Part shown: positions 48,009 to 59,525 of the stretch, in pieces
Layout of the letters: each line of letters begins with the position of its first letter
Position numbering within the stretch: the first letter of the stretch is position 1
Position numbers and translations under genes: made by a program
Notes under the pieces: model-generated
The model's database searches: none
Told to the model about the DNA's origin: nothing
Seen by the model: the letters and a program-made list of their open reading frames with translations, nothing else
From: Rugalucina vietnamica
Taxonomy: Eukaryota; Mollusca; Bivalvia; Lucinida; Lucinidae
Direction of reading: 5' to 3'
Assembly: GCA_964017185.1 (NCBI GenBank)
Contig: OZ024872.1
Location: forward strand, 59,389,817 to 59,453,816
DNA length: 64,000 nt

Positions 48009-49198
48009 ATATAAGCATGTTAGGGCTTTTGGTTTACGAGATATACGTCATTTTGTAGGTTGATCGGTTTATTTTTTCCACTTTTTCGTTTCTATTTATG
48101 AAGTTTTCACTAAATTTCATGAAATTGAAAATAAGATCTCTCTAATGTGAGACTTTAGGGTCAAAGTACATTGCCATAGCATTCATTTGATACTTCTTTC
48201 AGCATCCTGGCTTTGTTAACAGCTCTGGTACAATTGATTTTGTATGTTAACCCCCTGTATTATCCGAGATTTTTCTCCGATTTCTTGGGTGTTTTAATTA
48301 TTTTCATGAATAAGGAAAATCAATGATTTGAATAATACGTATTAAGTTTAAATTGCTAAGTCCGTGCATCACTATCAGACCAATTATAGTATTCTAGAGC
48401 ATGCTGTTGTTTGTATATGAATATTTTTGTGAGTACACCCTATTCTTTAGAATCACACTAGGTGTGGGTGTGGAAACTATGTAATTTTACATCATGCAAA
48501 TATGTTCATTGTTCAGACAATATTTTATGGCATTAAGGTGGCCCCTCTGACCACACTGGCAGCCATGAAAATTGGTTTCAGGGATGCAAGAAAGATCTTA
48601 TAACCCATTTAAAAAACCCTGCAATTGCTATAGTTTATCCCTCGTTTTTTCTCTATTTTCAACATTTTATAAATATTCATGAATATGCAAATGAGATAAT
48701 TTTCATTTAGGCCCATGACATCAATTTATTTGCCATATGATATTACTGGTTCAATAACAAAGTGTCACAATAATAGTTTGGGCCTCATATTAGTTTATTT
48801 TTTGGAGTTTTAACGATTTTAATGTCATTTTTAATGTTTTCATTAAAATTCATGAATATGCCAATTAGATATCTTTTACTACTAACTATAGAATGAAAGG
48901 ACAATGAGACCAAGTTCAATGGTCTAGGATAAGTAATAGCGGAGATATGAATAATTTTGTATGTACACCTCAATGCTCAAGAATTACGTTAATGGTTGCC
49001 ATGGAAACCGTGCTTTTTTCATTGTGCAAACAAGTTTTTCTTTAAGGACAAACATTCTTTGCATTTGGGGTCAAACATGTGTTAATCAACATAAACTTTT
49101 AACGTCCTCAGACGGTGCCACGAAAAGTCAACGTGGGAACACTACTCTAAAGAAGAAGAATGACAGACGCTCATTTGTCTTTAAATTATTCAGCTTGT

Positions 49199-50395
49199 GC
49201 GGTGTGTGTTATCACCGGATCGGTCAGGATCGGACTGGATCGGACATAATTACCGGATCGGACCTAAATTTCCCTTTTATTACGACTTTCACATGCTTTC
49301 ACTTGAATATTTCATGCCATATCATCATACAAAACATGTCCAGTGCTTAAAGTGGAGGTACAAATGAATTTATAAGGGTAACAGGACCGAAATACTGGAA
49401 GAAAACCTAACTACCATTGATTTGTTAGTTTCTCTTTAGTATGGAAAAGAGATCATCGAATGCTGTGTAATCAATTGCTATTTATAAATCGTTTTGTTTC
49501 AGTCAATGCAAGAAAAGTTTAAAATAGTCAGTTGAATATTTTCAGATAGTTTTTAGTCCGTTTTGTATAGTTTGGCATGGCTGTGTACATATTTGGTATT
49601 TTGGAATCTTCAAACACGAACCTAGCACCTTGCCACCAGATACAAAGCTCTTAATTGGAAAAGAACAACTATGATCACCCAAAACGTTCCTCAAAGGGAT
49701 AGGATTTTAAACTGCATGATTATAGCTAAAGTTTGTTTCGTAGTGTGATAATGTTTTTCGCAGATATTTTACAACTGTTCAAATGTAGAAGAAATATTTT
49801 CTTGACACAATTAAGCATCTAGTGTGTAGCAAAATGTGCAGTAAACATTTTGAAAATCGGTTGACAAATAAAAAAAAATCTGGAAAACATTTTGAAAAGG
49901 GATTTCCTGTACAAAAATCTCATGGAATGGAGGTAAATACTTTCCCGCAAACATTTTTAATTCTAACTATTTAATCATGATTGCTCAAAATTATTATAAA
50001 TTGACACAAATGACATACATGAGACAAAATCTTCATGATCAGGTAAAATTCTCGAAAAATATGCAATTGTCACGATCATCGATTATGTCCCTTGCCAATG
50101 CAAAATCCCTGTGCAAAACTCATTTTGGCAATAAAAAAACTTTATTTGTTCGCCGATTTTCAAAATTTTTGCAGGTCCTATTAGGACAAACTAAGATGAA
50201 GATTTTGAAATGAAAATATGTTGTTTTTTTTTTTTTATGTCATCCCCCATACAAAAATCTTCTGCGAAAAACCATAAACAGTGGCAAGTTTTTAGACTTT
50301 AGAATAAGTCTTAACACCAATGGAAAATTAGGTCCAATCCGGTAATTACGTCCGATCCGGTCCGTTCCGGTCCAATCCAGTGACTGCACGCACTC
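49199..50395. mobile_element. Foldback-like element FB-2 with CGGATCGGAC arms
   Basis: The left arm (about 49215-49275) carries CACCGGATCGG, GGATCGGACTGGATCGGAC and TAATTACCGGATCGGACC. The right arm (about 50330-50385) carries the reverse complement: GGTCCAATCCGGTAATTACG, TCCGATCCGGTCCGTTCCGG. It spans about 1.2 kb with no coding region. Ends and target duplication are not resolved. Confidence 0.55.
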
Positions 50396-50585
50396 TCTGT
50401 TATACCTGTTATACCTTCGGCCACACCCTTGGGTGCAGCCTAGGGGTTAAGCAACCGAGTCATAGAAACCCATGTATTTCTCTGAAGTGTCTGTTGATGG
50501 CGTTTTTGAATCTGTTCACCGTGGTAGCTGCTATTACTTGCTCTGGGAGTCGATTCCATGCGTTAATAACACGTTATATTATTTA
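50396..50585 (-). mobile_element. LINE RT extreme C-terminal fragment
   Basis: The minus strand reads AWNRLPEQVIAATTVNRFKN then INRHFREI and a stop. This is the usual end of jockey/CR1-type LINE proteins. Confidence 0.65.
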
Positions 50586-53097
50586 TATATGAATCCAAGC
50601 ATTCTAGTTTATTGCTCAAAACATCTCTAAATTCGTTCAATTTACTGCTATCCCATACTATTTTTGTAACTTCGCTTTGCTCCTCCTGAACTGTACTTTT
50701 CACATTTGCTAATAATGAAAATTGTATTGGTGCATGATCTGAATATACAGAAATGTCATGAATGGTGAATTTGCTAATGATATCAAATAATGTGGGAGGA
50801 AAAAGAACATAATCAATTAAACTGCAGCCTTGTACAGACTGAAAAGTGTAATTTCCTATACCAGCATCATCGCCAAGCCGGCCATTGACTATTCGTAAGC
50901 AAGAATCCCTGCAAATTTGCATTAGCCTTTTACCTGATGTGTCAATATTTTTGTCTAAGGAATATCTCCTACCGACCGGGCATTCATTGCAATCATTTAA
51001 CACGGCTAACAAACCTTTAAATGCGTAACCGCGGTTAAGAAAAGAAATCTGATTCATGTCCTTCGGGTTTCGCATCAGATGACCAACAAAAGGTAAACAG
51101 ACTTTTGCAGCTCGTGTTTCCAAGTAAAATATTTCGATTCGAAGACAAATATTATAATTCTCTCAATGCTATTTTATTAGTTAGACATTGCTATATTTGG
51201 ACCCCAAAGGATTTCCAGAATTTTTTCTTTATAATCATGATTTTATTCCCTACCCCAAAACAAATGTTGGGATTGCATTGTACACGACGAAAATGTGGGT
51301 CAGTCGCAGGGATATTTTTAGATTTCCGCTCATTACGTCCATATTAACGGAAAGCAATACAGTGCGCAGATGATTTTAACATTGTGTGAGGTCTGGTGAC
51401 AGTTTCGTCGCCTCTGGCCAATGCATTCTATGCATATATGGTAAAAAGCTGTGTCAACATTTCGGTTACGAATTTAATCATTAGAATGATAGCAATATAA
51501 TCATTATAGAACACATGTATTAAAGTTTTTGTTTTTGTTAATTGTTTTACGCTGAAGATTATTGTCACATTCTCTCGTCCTTTCTTGATAGGTGCTTACT
51601 CAAATTTGTTGTGTTTGTCATACATGATTTGCAGTGAAAATGTTTGATATAAAATAATACTCACTGTCTATGAAATACATGTAATACAATAGTTCACATG
51701 CATGAACTGTTCCTGTTCATGAAGACGATTTTACAGCATTCTGTATACTTTAATTTGTTTGTTTCTTGGTTTTATGTCTTTCAAAACGCTTTACAGGGAA
51801 ATAAATACCATAACTTGAACAGATTGAGGTTTTCAAACGTATCTTGAAATATATCCTTCATATTTTAATGATTAAATGCGTACCCATCTTTTCCTTCCCT
51901 TCAAATCGATGATGCCGGGCACTAACTCAACGAAATACTGGCACAGACATCAGATGCAATTTAGTTAATACATATCTGTAAATTTGTCGTGGAACAATCG
52001 CTAAAATTTGATATTTACCAGCAAATTGTCCAATTTTTGGTTGTATTTCGCCGACTTTGGCCTTGTTGGAACACCAGGTTCGAAGAAGGGAATAAATAAC
52101 TCAAAGACCATTAAATTATTTTGCGAGCTACTTTGGTGCTGACTTACAATAGTAAATAAGTGACAAAATAGCATTCATAGATAATCGATATATTTCTGTA
52201 CTAAAATATAATCATCAATCGATCCTAGTAGTGTATGTTTTGTTTACATTTTCTTGGTCTTCATATGCGCAACCGGAAGGGCGTGAATCGGATTTTCTTT
52301 CTTAACCGGCGGTTACGCATTTAAAGGTTTGTTAGCCGTGTTTAAGTCAGCACCATGTAAACAAGGAATATATCTATCAAGGTTTTCACAGTTTTCAAAC
52401 TGATCGCTAGAAAGTCCTGTTCTGGCATTCAAATCGCCTATAACTGCAACTTTGCCAAAATCTGCGTAATGGCGTATATCAATCTCTAAAATGTCAAACA
52501 AGTTTGTGTCTACATTTTTAAAGTATACCGAGTCTTTAGGTGGGATATAACGAAAGCAAATGAACATGTCATTTTCAAAATTAAAGTACTTTTTACATAA
52601 TTTGACCCATAGGAAGCCGGCAGGATTTGTGTCTACCACCTCGATACCAGACAATACTGAATTGCATATAAATAGGCAAATACCACCGTGCCCACGCTAA
52701 CCCCTGCCCCGTATTCGCATACTTTCTGGTCTTGGTACACAAATGCATTTATACCCATTTATTTGAAATTGCTGCTACTCTTCTGCCATGTTTCGGAACA
52801 AAAAATCAAATCATTTTCTGATACAAAATTCAAAAAGTCACTGTCTTGTAAACATGGACCTAAACCTTCAACGTTCCAAGTCACTATTGACAAGCCATGC
52901 CCCTCTCCGGAACCCTAGTCAACAAATTTCCCGTTAACACATAGCCTGTCCCTGACGAGTGTAGCCTTGTTTCCCGCTGCCCTCTCGCTAATCAGCCGTG
53001 GAATGAGTTCCTTACGACGCTCAAGCACCTCGGGTGGAAGTTGATCAGTTATAACCCTAAAAGCGCCGTTATATGGAGGTTGTTTCAAGTCAACCTT
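50563..53097 (-). mobile_element. LINE 5' half: ORF1 end and APE endonuclease, interrupted by a TTAA element
   Basis: From 53097 down, the minus strand encodes an ORF1 C-terminus (PPYNGAFRVITDQLPPEV, then TLVRDRLCVNGKFVD, stop near 52918). ORF2 follows at once (VTWNVEGLGP, FCSETWQ). The endonuclease continues in 52654-52313 (CFRYIPPKDSVYF, VIGDLNARTG). It resumes after the insertion at 51000-50563 (RYSLDKN, LRIVNGRLGDDAGIGNYT, SLIDYV, SDHAPIQFSL). The RT half is missing at the 3' side. The endonuclease blocks are co-linear once the insertion is recognised, apart from small frame losses near 52680. Confidence 0.75.
51001..52341. mobile_element. TTAA element with CACGGCTAACAAACC ends, inside the LINE endonuclease
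   Basis: Inverted ends of about 60 bp (CACGGCTAACAAACCTTTAA... and its mirror) enclose 1.34 kb. TTAA is duplicated at 50997-51000 and 52342-52345. It splits the endonuclease between ANKPL- and RYSLDKN-like residues. No transposase is visible, so it is non-autonomous, with a piggyBac- or Kolobok-type duplication. Confidence 0.75.
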
Positions 53098-53099
53098 AC

Positions 53100-53730
53100 C
53101 TTATCTATCAGGAGCTGAATTAGTGTGTATTTAGCACTCACTGGATATTTGTTGATTAATTCTTCAAGAACACGTACAAAGTCAATGAGTATAGGTTGTC
53201 GCGCTTCTTCTAGAGTCTTACAGTCCAATAAGAAATGTTGAAGCGTTTCATCGTCTTCTTAAAATAACTGACACACTGGGTTCACTTCATTTTGATTAAA
53301 CTTAGCTCTGTTCGTTTGTAGGATATATGTGCCAGTCAAAACTTTATTCTTCACTGGTCTTCTTTACATAACTGACACACTGGGTTCACTTCATTTTGAT
53401 TAAACTTAGCTCTGTTCGTTTGTAGGATATATGTGCCAGTCAAAACTTTATTCTTCACTGGAATCCTTAAAATGTCTCTGTCACTGATTAGACATGGTAA
53501 TACCGCAGAATGACATTTGCCAACAGTATATGTTTTGGAAAGATACTTCAATGAAGAGTACAGTCTTGATTGTGATATGATTTGGTTACTCCAGTAGTTG
53601 TTAATAGCAGTATTAAAGTCTCTTTTCCAGGCTAGCTTTTCAATTGGATTTTCAAGTAATGTCTCTGGATCCGGAAGGTTATATTTTACTTGTATACATA
53701 ACTTTATGCAGAAGTTTTCAGTAAGTGAAT
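53100..53730 (-). mobile_element. LINE RT C-terminal fragment with an internal tandem duplication
   Basis: The minus strand reads WKRDFNTAINNYW, SRLYSSLKYLSKTY, VLTGTYILQTNRAKF, NPVCQLCKED, then a LINE-end text towards TLIQLLIDK. About 100 bp is duplicated in direct orientation (about 53260-53358 and 53360-53460), breaking the frame. It lies head to head with a different LINE fragment starting near 53735. Confidence 0.65.
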
Positions 53731-53734
53731 CAGA

Positions 53735-54233
53735 AGCTCAGACATGTACTATGTCAGATATTATATCTACCAAATACAAGTGCGACTTAAATACTGAACT
53801 TTCAAGCCTGAGGCGACAGATCCAGGATAATAAATTATATACTTTTTCAAACATTTACTCAAACTTTTCATTACAAGATTACCTTTCATTTGGGCTTCCA
53901 AAAGACAAAACTAGAGAGCTAGCAAAACTTAGAATAAGTGCCCATGATCTATTAATAGAACGAGGTCGCTATTTTAGACCTCGGATTCCTCGTGAGAGTA
54001 GACTTTGTACTAGTTGTAATGAAATTGAAGATGAAGAGCATTTCATGCTGTATTGTTCTATGAATTCTGAGCTTAGAAATGATTTATTTAAAACACTGAA
54101 TATAACTTATCATGATTTGAAACCTGGTAGTGATGCCTCATTCAATGCATTTGTTCATTTAATGAACCCAGCAACTGCTGAGGAGACAAAGTATGTTTGT
54201 GAGTTTATAACAATGTCTCTTGTCTTAAGATAA
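53735..54233 (+). mobile_element. LINE RT C-terminal fragment
   Basis: The open frame reads SLQDYLSFGLPKDKTRELAK, LRISAHDLLIERGRY, then a CCHC-like motif (CTSCNEIEDEEHFMLYC) and a stop at 54233. LRIS.H.L.IE.GR followed by C..C..H...C is the conserved end of many invertebrate LINE proteins. The first 40 codons of the same open frame are antisense to the previous LINE and are not real. Confidence 0.7.
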
Positions 54234-54370
54234 CTTGTAATGCTAACTGTTATGTCATATTATCTCATCATATTCATTCAACATCCCTCATCGCACTCAT
54301 GTACATGTATGTTGTTGTATGTTATAAACATGTATTGGAGGACACCGACTGTTATGGAGGTTATCTGAAT

Positions 54371-55728
54371 GGTAACTGGACAACTCGGCCCATAACAAAC
54401 TCGGCCCATGACAAACTCGGCCCATAACAAACTCGGCCCATACAAACTCGGCCCATGACAAACTCGGCCCATATCCAACTCGGCCTCTATTTATAATATT
54501 GATACAATATGAATTTTATAGTACGATTAAAGGAATATACAAGTATGTTTTTAGTCGGTAATAGCTTTAAACAGCTAATGTTATACTGTTTATACTTTCC
54601 GACTTTTAAATAAAATTTTGTCTTGTCTAAATGTTATAGCTACATGTATTGATAGATACAAATTACAAGGTCTCATATATACTTAAATCATTTATATACT
54701 CGTCTTTATATATATACACTACTTGTGTCGATATAAAATGTGGTATTTTTTATTATTTGAAATGGATTAAATTTTTTAGGACATTAAAAAAGAGTCATGT
54801 ATTTATTTTAAAACGTGAGAAATTTTTCTTAACAGTGGCAGATATGTTTGAAAATTGTGTTTCTTAAAACGCACATACATGTAGCCGACAAAAACGTTAT
54901 AGACTTTGGTGGACTTATCTTTTTAATAAGAAAAATTTCCCCCTGATTTTTATTAGAAAACACATATTGAACAAAAATAAGAGGGAAAAACTAAACAATT
55001 AAATAAATAAAAAACGACACGATAATGTATAAATATTTGTTTTATCATTTAATAATTTTAACAATTTAAAACATGCAAGTATACCAATTATCTTTTAATA
55101 AATATGGTACACGTAGTCTGAACTGTGATAATTACATTGGTTTGTTCAGTAATTGTTTGTTTAGTATAATTGACTGAGTTCTTCATCCAAACAAATACAT
55201 GTACGGTCATTGCCCAATTACTGGTCAGGTGTGACAAAACATTATCAATGGTCGTTCTTTTTTAACTGACTGACTTTCTTTTATATATGATAGGCATACT
55301 CACGTCCATTTCTTTCCTCTTTTTTTTTCTTTCTTTCAACTATGCCCATCATCGATAATAAACTCAGCGTAATGACAAACTCTGCATTACATGCACTTGA
55401 AAATTGTTTGTAAAGGCTTTAAATCTTAATTATTACCAGTCATATTTCATTGAGAATATGGATTGGAAAGCAGCCTGGTGTTGCTAATATGTGTCATCTT
55501 CAAATATACTAATACTAAAAATGATATTTTCTATCCAATCAATGTTTATAACTTCCTATAATACTCAGCAATGAGGTTGTCGTAGTATCTAGTAAATAGG
55601 GGCCGAGTTTGTATGGGCCGAGTTGGTATGGTCCTTGATTTGGTGGCCGAGTTTGTCATGGGCCGAGTTTGTAAAGGGCCGAGTTTGTCATGGGCCGAGT
55701 TTGTTATGGGCCGAGATGTCCCGGAATC
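54371..55728. mobile_element. Foldback-like element FB-3 with ACTCGGCCCAT arms and 8-bp duplication
   Basis: ATCTGAAT is duplicated at 54363-54370 and 55729-55736. The left arm has six units of about 18 bp (ACTCGGCCCATRACAAA). The right arm has the inverse (GGGCCGAGTTTGTCATG). Between them lies about 1.1 kb of AT-rich DNA without coding capacity. Inverted arms built from short direct repeats are the Foldback design. Confidence 0.75.
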
Positions 55729-55965
55729 ATCTGAATAAATCTTGTATCTTGTATCTTGTACAAGAACTTTTTTCACAGCGATAAACCAGCTATGACTTTT
55801 AAATGACTTCACTTCTATCTTTTGGCTTACTGATATTCCACAGAATCATGTGAAAGTCTAGTATTATTTCCGTACAAGGCTAACATTCTTTTATGCTTCA
55901 GCAGGAAGAGTCCCCGATAGAATATCTACTGCCAATATCCATTTCGCCAAAATATGCCCATTTCG

Positions 55966-57181
55966 GGGAAGGAGTAAAACCCGGGACCAACGCCCGGGAC
56001 CCGGGACCAAAATCCGGGACCAATTTTTATTGGCACCAAAAAGGCACTAAGCGTGCAAATAATTACATGAAATTTACACCATATATAGTTTAAAGGGTCT
56101 TCTCAAAGGTCCTTATATTTGTCTTCCAAGCATATTCGAAATATCTGTGAATTTGACCAAAATATAGGACCCCATCAAGGAATTTAGACCCGCGACCAGT
56201 TTTTGCGGTATTGACGATGTTAGGGAAATTGCAATTTTTGTCATTGTAATCATTTGGTAAACAATTATTTTCATGTTTTGCTAACTGTATACATATCAAA
56301 GAAAGCTAGAATGAAAAAATCTGCAATGAAATCCCACAGATATTTGAGATAACCAGCCCGGGACCAACCCGGGACCAAAATTTCCATAATTCATTGTTTG
56401 CGCTATTGACGTTGTCATAACATTAACTATTTTCTATCCCACAATTGTTTGCTTAGCCATATATGCACCTTTAAGCCAAGTCTTAAGATGTTACTTAAGA
56501 AAAAATATCTTAAATGCATCCCATATTGATTTAGAAAATAAGTTTCATAGGACGGGACCAAACTGGGATTATCGCAATAAATCTAAGCATTTTTGTTATT
56601 TTGGTCCCGCGTTGGTCCCGGTCTGATTTCCTCCGTAATTTTAATAAATATCAACGATAATTTTGCATTTTGATCTTCTTTAATAACATACCAGATGACA
56701 GCTCATTAAAATAATTGTATGTAAAAAAAAATGAGATTTACTTGACATCGCAAATATGGATCATAAAATTTGATCCCGGATTGGTCCCGGGCTACCTTTC
56801 TCCTACATTTATGAAAATTCTAAACGGACTTTTTCATTTTAGTATTCTTTGACATGTTAACAGATGGCAAAACATAAAAATAATTGTATATGAAGCGATT
56901 ATAATGGCAAAAATCACGAGTTATCGGACATCGTCAATACCGCAAAAATTGGTCCCGGGTCTAAATTCTTGGATGGGGTCCTATATTTTGATCAAAATTT
57001 CATACAGTTCGAGATTTTTGGGAAAACGATGATATACATCATTGAAAAGACCCTATAAACTACACTTAGGCCAATTTTTATTTTATTTGTTGCACGCAAA
57101 ATGACTTTTTGATGACCGTAAAAATTGGTCCCGGATTTTGGTCCCGGGTCCCGGGCGTTGGTCCCGGGTTTTACTCCTCCC
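55966..57181. mobile_element. Foldback / MULE-like element FB-4 with CCCGGGACCAA arms and 9-bp duplication
   Basis: CCCATTTCG is duplicated at 55957-55965 and 57182-57190. The ends are GGGAAGGAGTAAAACCCGGG and, inverted, GGGAGGAGTAAAACCCGGGA. Homology of the arms continues at least 240 bp inwards, through ATATAGGACCCCATC and GCGGTATTGACGATG. GGGACCAA words recur in the left half and TTGGTCCC in the right half, so most of the 1,216 bp is one large imperfect palindrome. It is inserted about 90 bp upstream of the MYND ORF. Confidence 0.8.
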
Positions 57182-57268
57182 CCCATTTCGTATTTTAGGA
57201 CAATCCCTTGAATGGCGGAAGGATGAAGGCTGTGTTCACGTCGAGCGCGCTGGATTTTATGAAATTTT

Positions 57269-57961
57269 ATGAAAATGGATTTTAACCTGCATAATTTTTT
57301 ACCAGCTGTGTTTTTAAAAGTGATCACCGTTTTAGAAAATGGAAATGAACCCGTTTCGTGGACTTTATCCCGAAGTGGGACAGGCCAATTTTCTTTGTCC
57401 GTCAAATCTCCCGCCATTGTGAAGGACAGGGTGAACTTTACTCAGAGGCCGCAGGATACCGGAAAAGCCGTTCCTGAAAGGAGCACCTCTAAGAAAAAGA
57501 AAACACCTGCCCGTGCCAGGAGAGACAGGAGGCGCTGGACCAAGTGGTACCATAAGAAGAACTCTGGAACCAGTGCACCCAAGCCTGTGGAATCCCGGCC
57601 ATTAGTCCCAGAACCCAATCAGCTGGAATCCAGTCAAGAGGTTTTGGAGTCACCTAAAACCAAGCAGGACAATATTTCTGCAAATGCCATACACTTGGAA
57701 CAGCCAGTGTGTTTGGAGCAAGAAGTTTCATCCTGTTCGGAGATTGACAGTGACGATGATGTTAATGAGCCAGTGTTTGAGCCGCCAAATTTCTGTGCAA
57801 CTTGCTATGTGGGACCTCCAGCAGTGACATTGAAAAAGTGCTCCAAGTGTCAGCTATCACAATATTGTAGCCTTTCATGCCAGAAAGAGGATTGGAGTTC
57901 ACATAAGTTTGCCTGTTCAATCGTGGCTGAACAAAGAACATCAAAAGGAAACTGTAAATAA
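57269..57961 (+). CDS. MYND zinc-finger protein, possibly retroelement ORF1-like
   Basis: A 230-residue intact frame. The C-terminal MYND finger (about residues 172-212) has all expected ligands: CATC, CSKC, YCSLSCQKEDW, H and C. MYND fingers bind proline-rich partners in transcriptional regulators. Before it comes an acidic, low-complexity stretch, and a strongly basic block at about 76-95 (KKKKTPARARRDRRRW). The first 50 residues contain VSWTLSRSGTGQFSLSV. The pattern of an SW/FSLS N-terminus and a KK.P..RRD basic block recalls small proteins coded next to retroelements in cnidarians and molluscs, from memory only. No RT follows within 3 kb. It may be a host gene or a lone ORF1-like unit. 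A second Met lies two codons downstream. Confidence 0.6.
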   Translation: MKMDFNLHNFLPAVFLKVITVLENGNEPVSWTLSRSGTGQFSLSVKSPAIVKDRVNFTQRPQDTGKAVPERSTSKKKKTPARARRDRRRWTKWYHKKNSGTSAPKPVESRPLVPEPNQLESSQEVLESPKTKQDNISANAIHLEQPVCLEQEVSSCSEIDSDDDVNEPVFEPPNFCATCYVGPPAVTLKKCSKCQLSQYCSLSCQKEDWSSHKFACSIVAEQRTSKGNCK

Positions 57962-58664
57962 TTCACTTTAAATAGACTAGTTTTATCACGGATTTAATAG
58001 TGACTTTTATTCACCAGTTTATTGCCTAAGGCGTTTTACACTTTTGTGGATTAACAGTTTTATTGTGTTGTGAACAGTGTTTTTACTAATGGTGTTTTAT
58101 AGACTAGCTTTTAACCTGACAGTTTTCAAGAAGTGAAATTTTAATAGCATTTTAGAAACTTGAGATTTAAGGTTTTACTCGTTTTATACGAGGTTCTCCT
58201 GACAGAGGAGGGATTTACAAACAACAACAACAACAACTACCGTCTCTGGCAAGGGAGGTCACTGATGATGAAAATGGCATCTGCTTCAAATTTCTCACGT
58301 GTTCGCAGTTTCATCCATATTTGTCGCTGCACATGCCAGTCAAGCAGTGTAGCTTTACAGGCAACAAGTCGACGGTATCACTATCTACAACCTAATTTAA
58401 AATCTCCAATTGCACGGTTAGTAATATGTATGTATTACGCAAAGGTCAACCAGGATATCCAGAGTCCGTGCATATCCAAAGTTCGTGATGTGTATATTCT
58501 CATCCAATATCATGCCAAAGATAGTACTGTATCTGTTCTGTTAAAAATCATATAAAAATCATATAACTGCAAATCTGTTCTGATATGTTCAATTTTTTTT
58601 AAAAGTTAAATTATGATCATACAGTAGACCGTAAAAATTACCGTGGTGTCTTTTCGATTGTGTC

Positions 58665-58699
<35 letters not shown>

Positions 58700-59290
58700 G
58701 TAGGTCGTCTTGACCTTTAAAATTTTGATCCATAGTTAACCTCAGGGTTTTCCCTGACTCCATACAAGCAGTCTATCTTATACTGGCGTAACCGTACTTC
58801 GAGGACATAAGTAGTGATATCGGCGGTTTGACAGTTTTCCGATAATGCCTTCTGACACAATGTAAAATGATACATTTTCAAAGCATAATATTTTTATTAA
58901 ATTGCCATCAAAATCAAAATAAATTGATACCAAATGAAAGAAAAATGTTTGATCTTATAAATAAGACATTGAAATAATTTCAGTTTAGGCCAAAAAAAAA
59001 AATACAATTGTTTCTCAGGCACTTTTTGGAAAAAACAGATGAGGCAGGCAGGTTTTTTTTTTTTTTTTTTTTCACCAAAAAACAGATGAGGCCACTTTTT
59101 TTTTTTTGGCAACCGGGAAAACATGCGTGAAAAAAAATTGATATTTTTCTAATTTTGCTCAAAAAAATAGATTGTGGGTATGCACTAGAGCTGCATCACC
59201 CATAATCTGTCTTAAAGCAAAAATACAAAAATATATGTATACCACTGTACAACATAGCTTTACCTGTGGGTTGTATTTTCTATTATGATG
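57962..59290. other. 3' flank of the MYND ORF; poly-T tracts and a small hairpin
   Basis: No second gene is convincing. T tracts occur at 58669-58696 and 59054-59072. A hairpin lies at 59169-59208. A 131-residue frame (58160-58555) has no recognisable motif. Confidence 0.4.
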
Positions 59291-59309
59291 TTCCTGTCGA
59301 AATACCAGA

Positions 59310-59525
59310 CTCTCATCTGGCATAATGGTTACAGCGTTGGCTTTGGAAGTGGGAGTTTGTGCGTTCAATACCAGCTGGGTCATACCAAAGACTTTAAAAA
59401 TGGTATCAGTGGCTACCTTACTTGGTGCTCAGCATTTGACTGGCTTCTCTTCTCCAAAAACAACAACCTCAGTGATAGGAATACAGTAAATATGTCAAGG
59501 TGATGGTTGGTGGCAGACAGTGTAG
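59310..59525 (+). repeat. tRNA-derived SINE
   Basis: The A-box-like TGGCATAATGGTTACAGCG and B-box-like GCGTTCAATACCAGC lie about 50 bp apart. They are followed by the body text GCTGGGTCATACCAAAGAC, TTTAAAAATGGTA and GGTGCTCAGCAT. I recognise this body as a common dispersed repeat in marine invertebrates, but I cannot name the family safely. Confidence 0.6.

Larger units (their letters stand above)
45235..49075. repeat. 3.8-kb imperfect inverted repeat
   Basis: The left arm (about 45235-46230) and right arm (about 47635-49075) are reverse-complementary. For example, GAATGTTTGTCCTCAAAGAA matches 49040-49060 inverted, and CTCTAGAATACTATAATTGG matches 48380-48400 inverted. AATTTTCCCCTAAATTCGAA near 47655 matches 46195-46215 inverted. 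The right arm is longer because a family R copy (47755-48005) sits in it. The loop (46230-47635) contains a MITE. Within each arm, units ending in CATGAAT..AATGAAA are themselves repeated. No coding capacity is seen. Confidence 0.75.

Noticed and set aside
54383-54485. Evenly spaced short repeats resembling a CRISPR array
   Set aside because: Units abut with no unique spacers, the mirror array lies at 55595-55715, and the context is a eukaryotic foldback element.
58160-58555. 131-residue frame after the MYND ORF
   Set aside because: Contains an AAC microsatellite and no motif; likely chance or untranslated sequence.
58897-59162. Lysine- and phenylalanine-rich frames
   Set aside because: Produced by poly-T and poly-A tracts.
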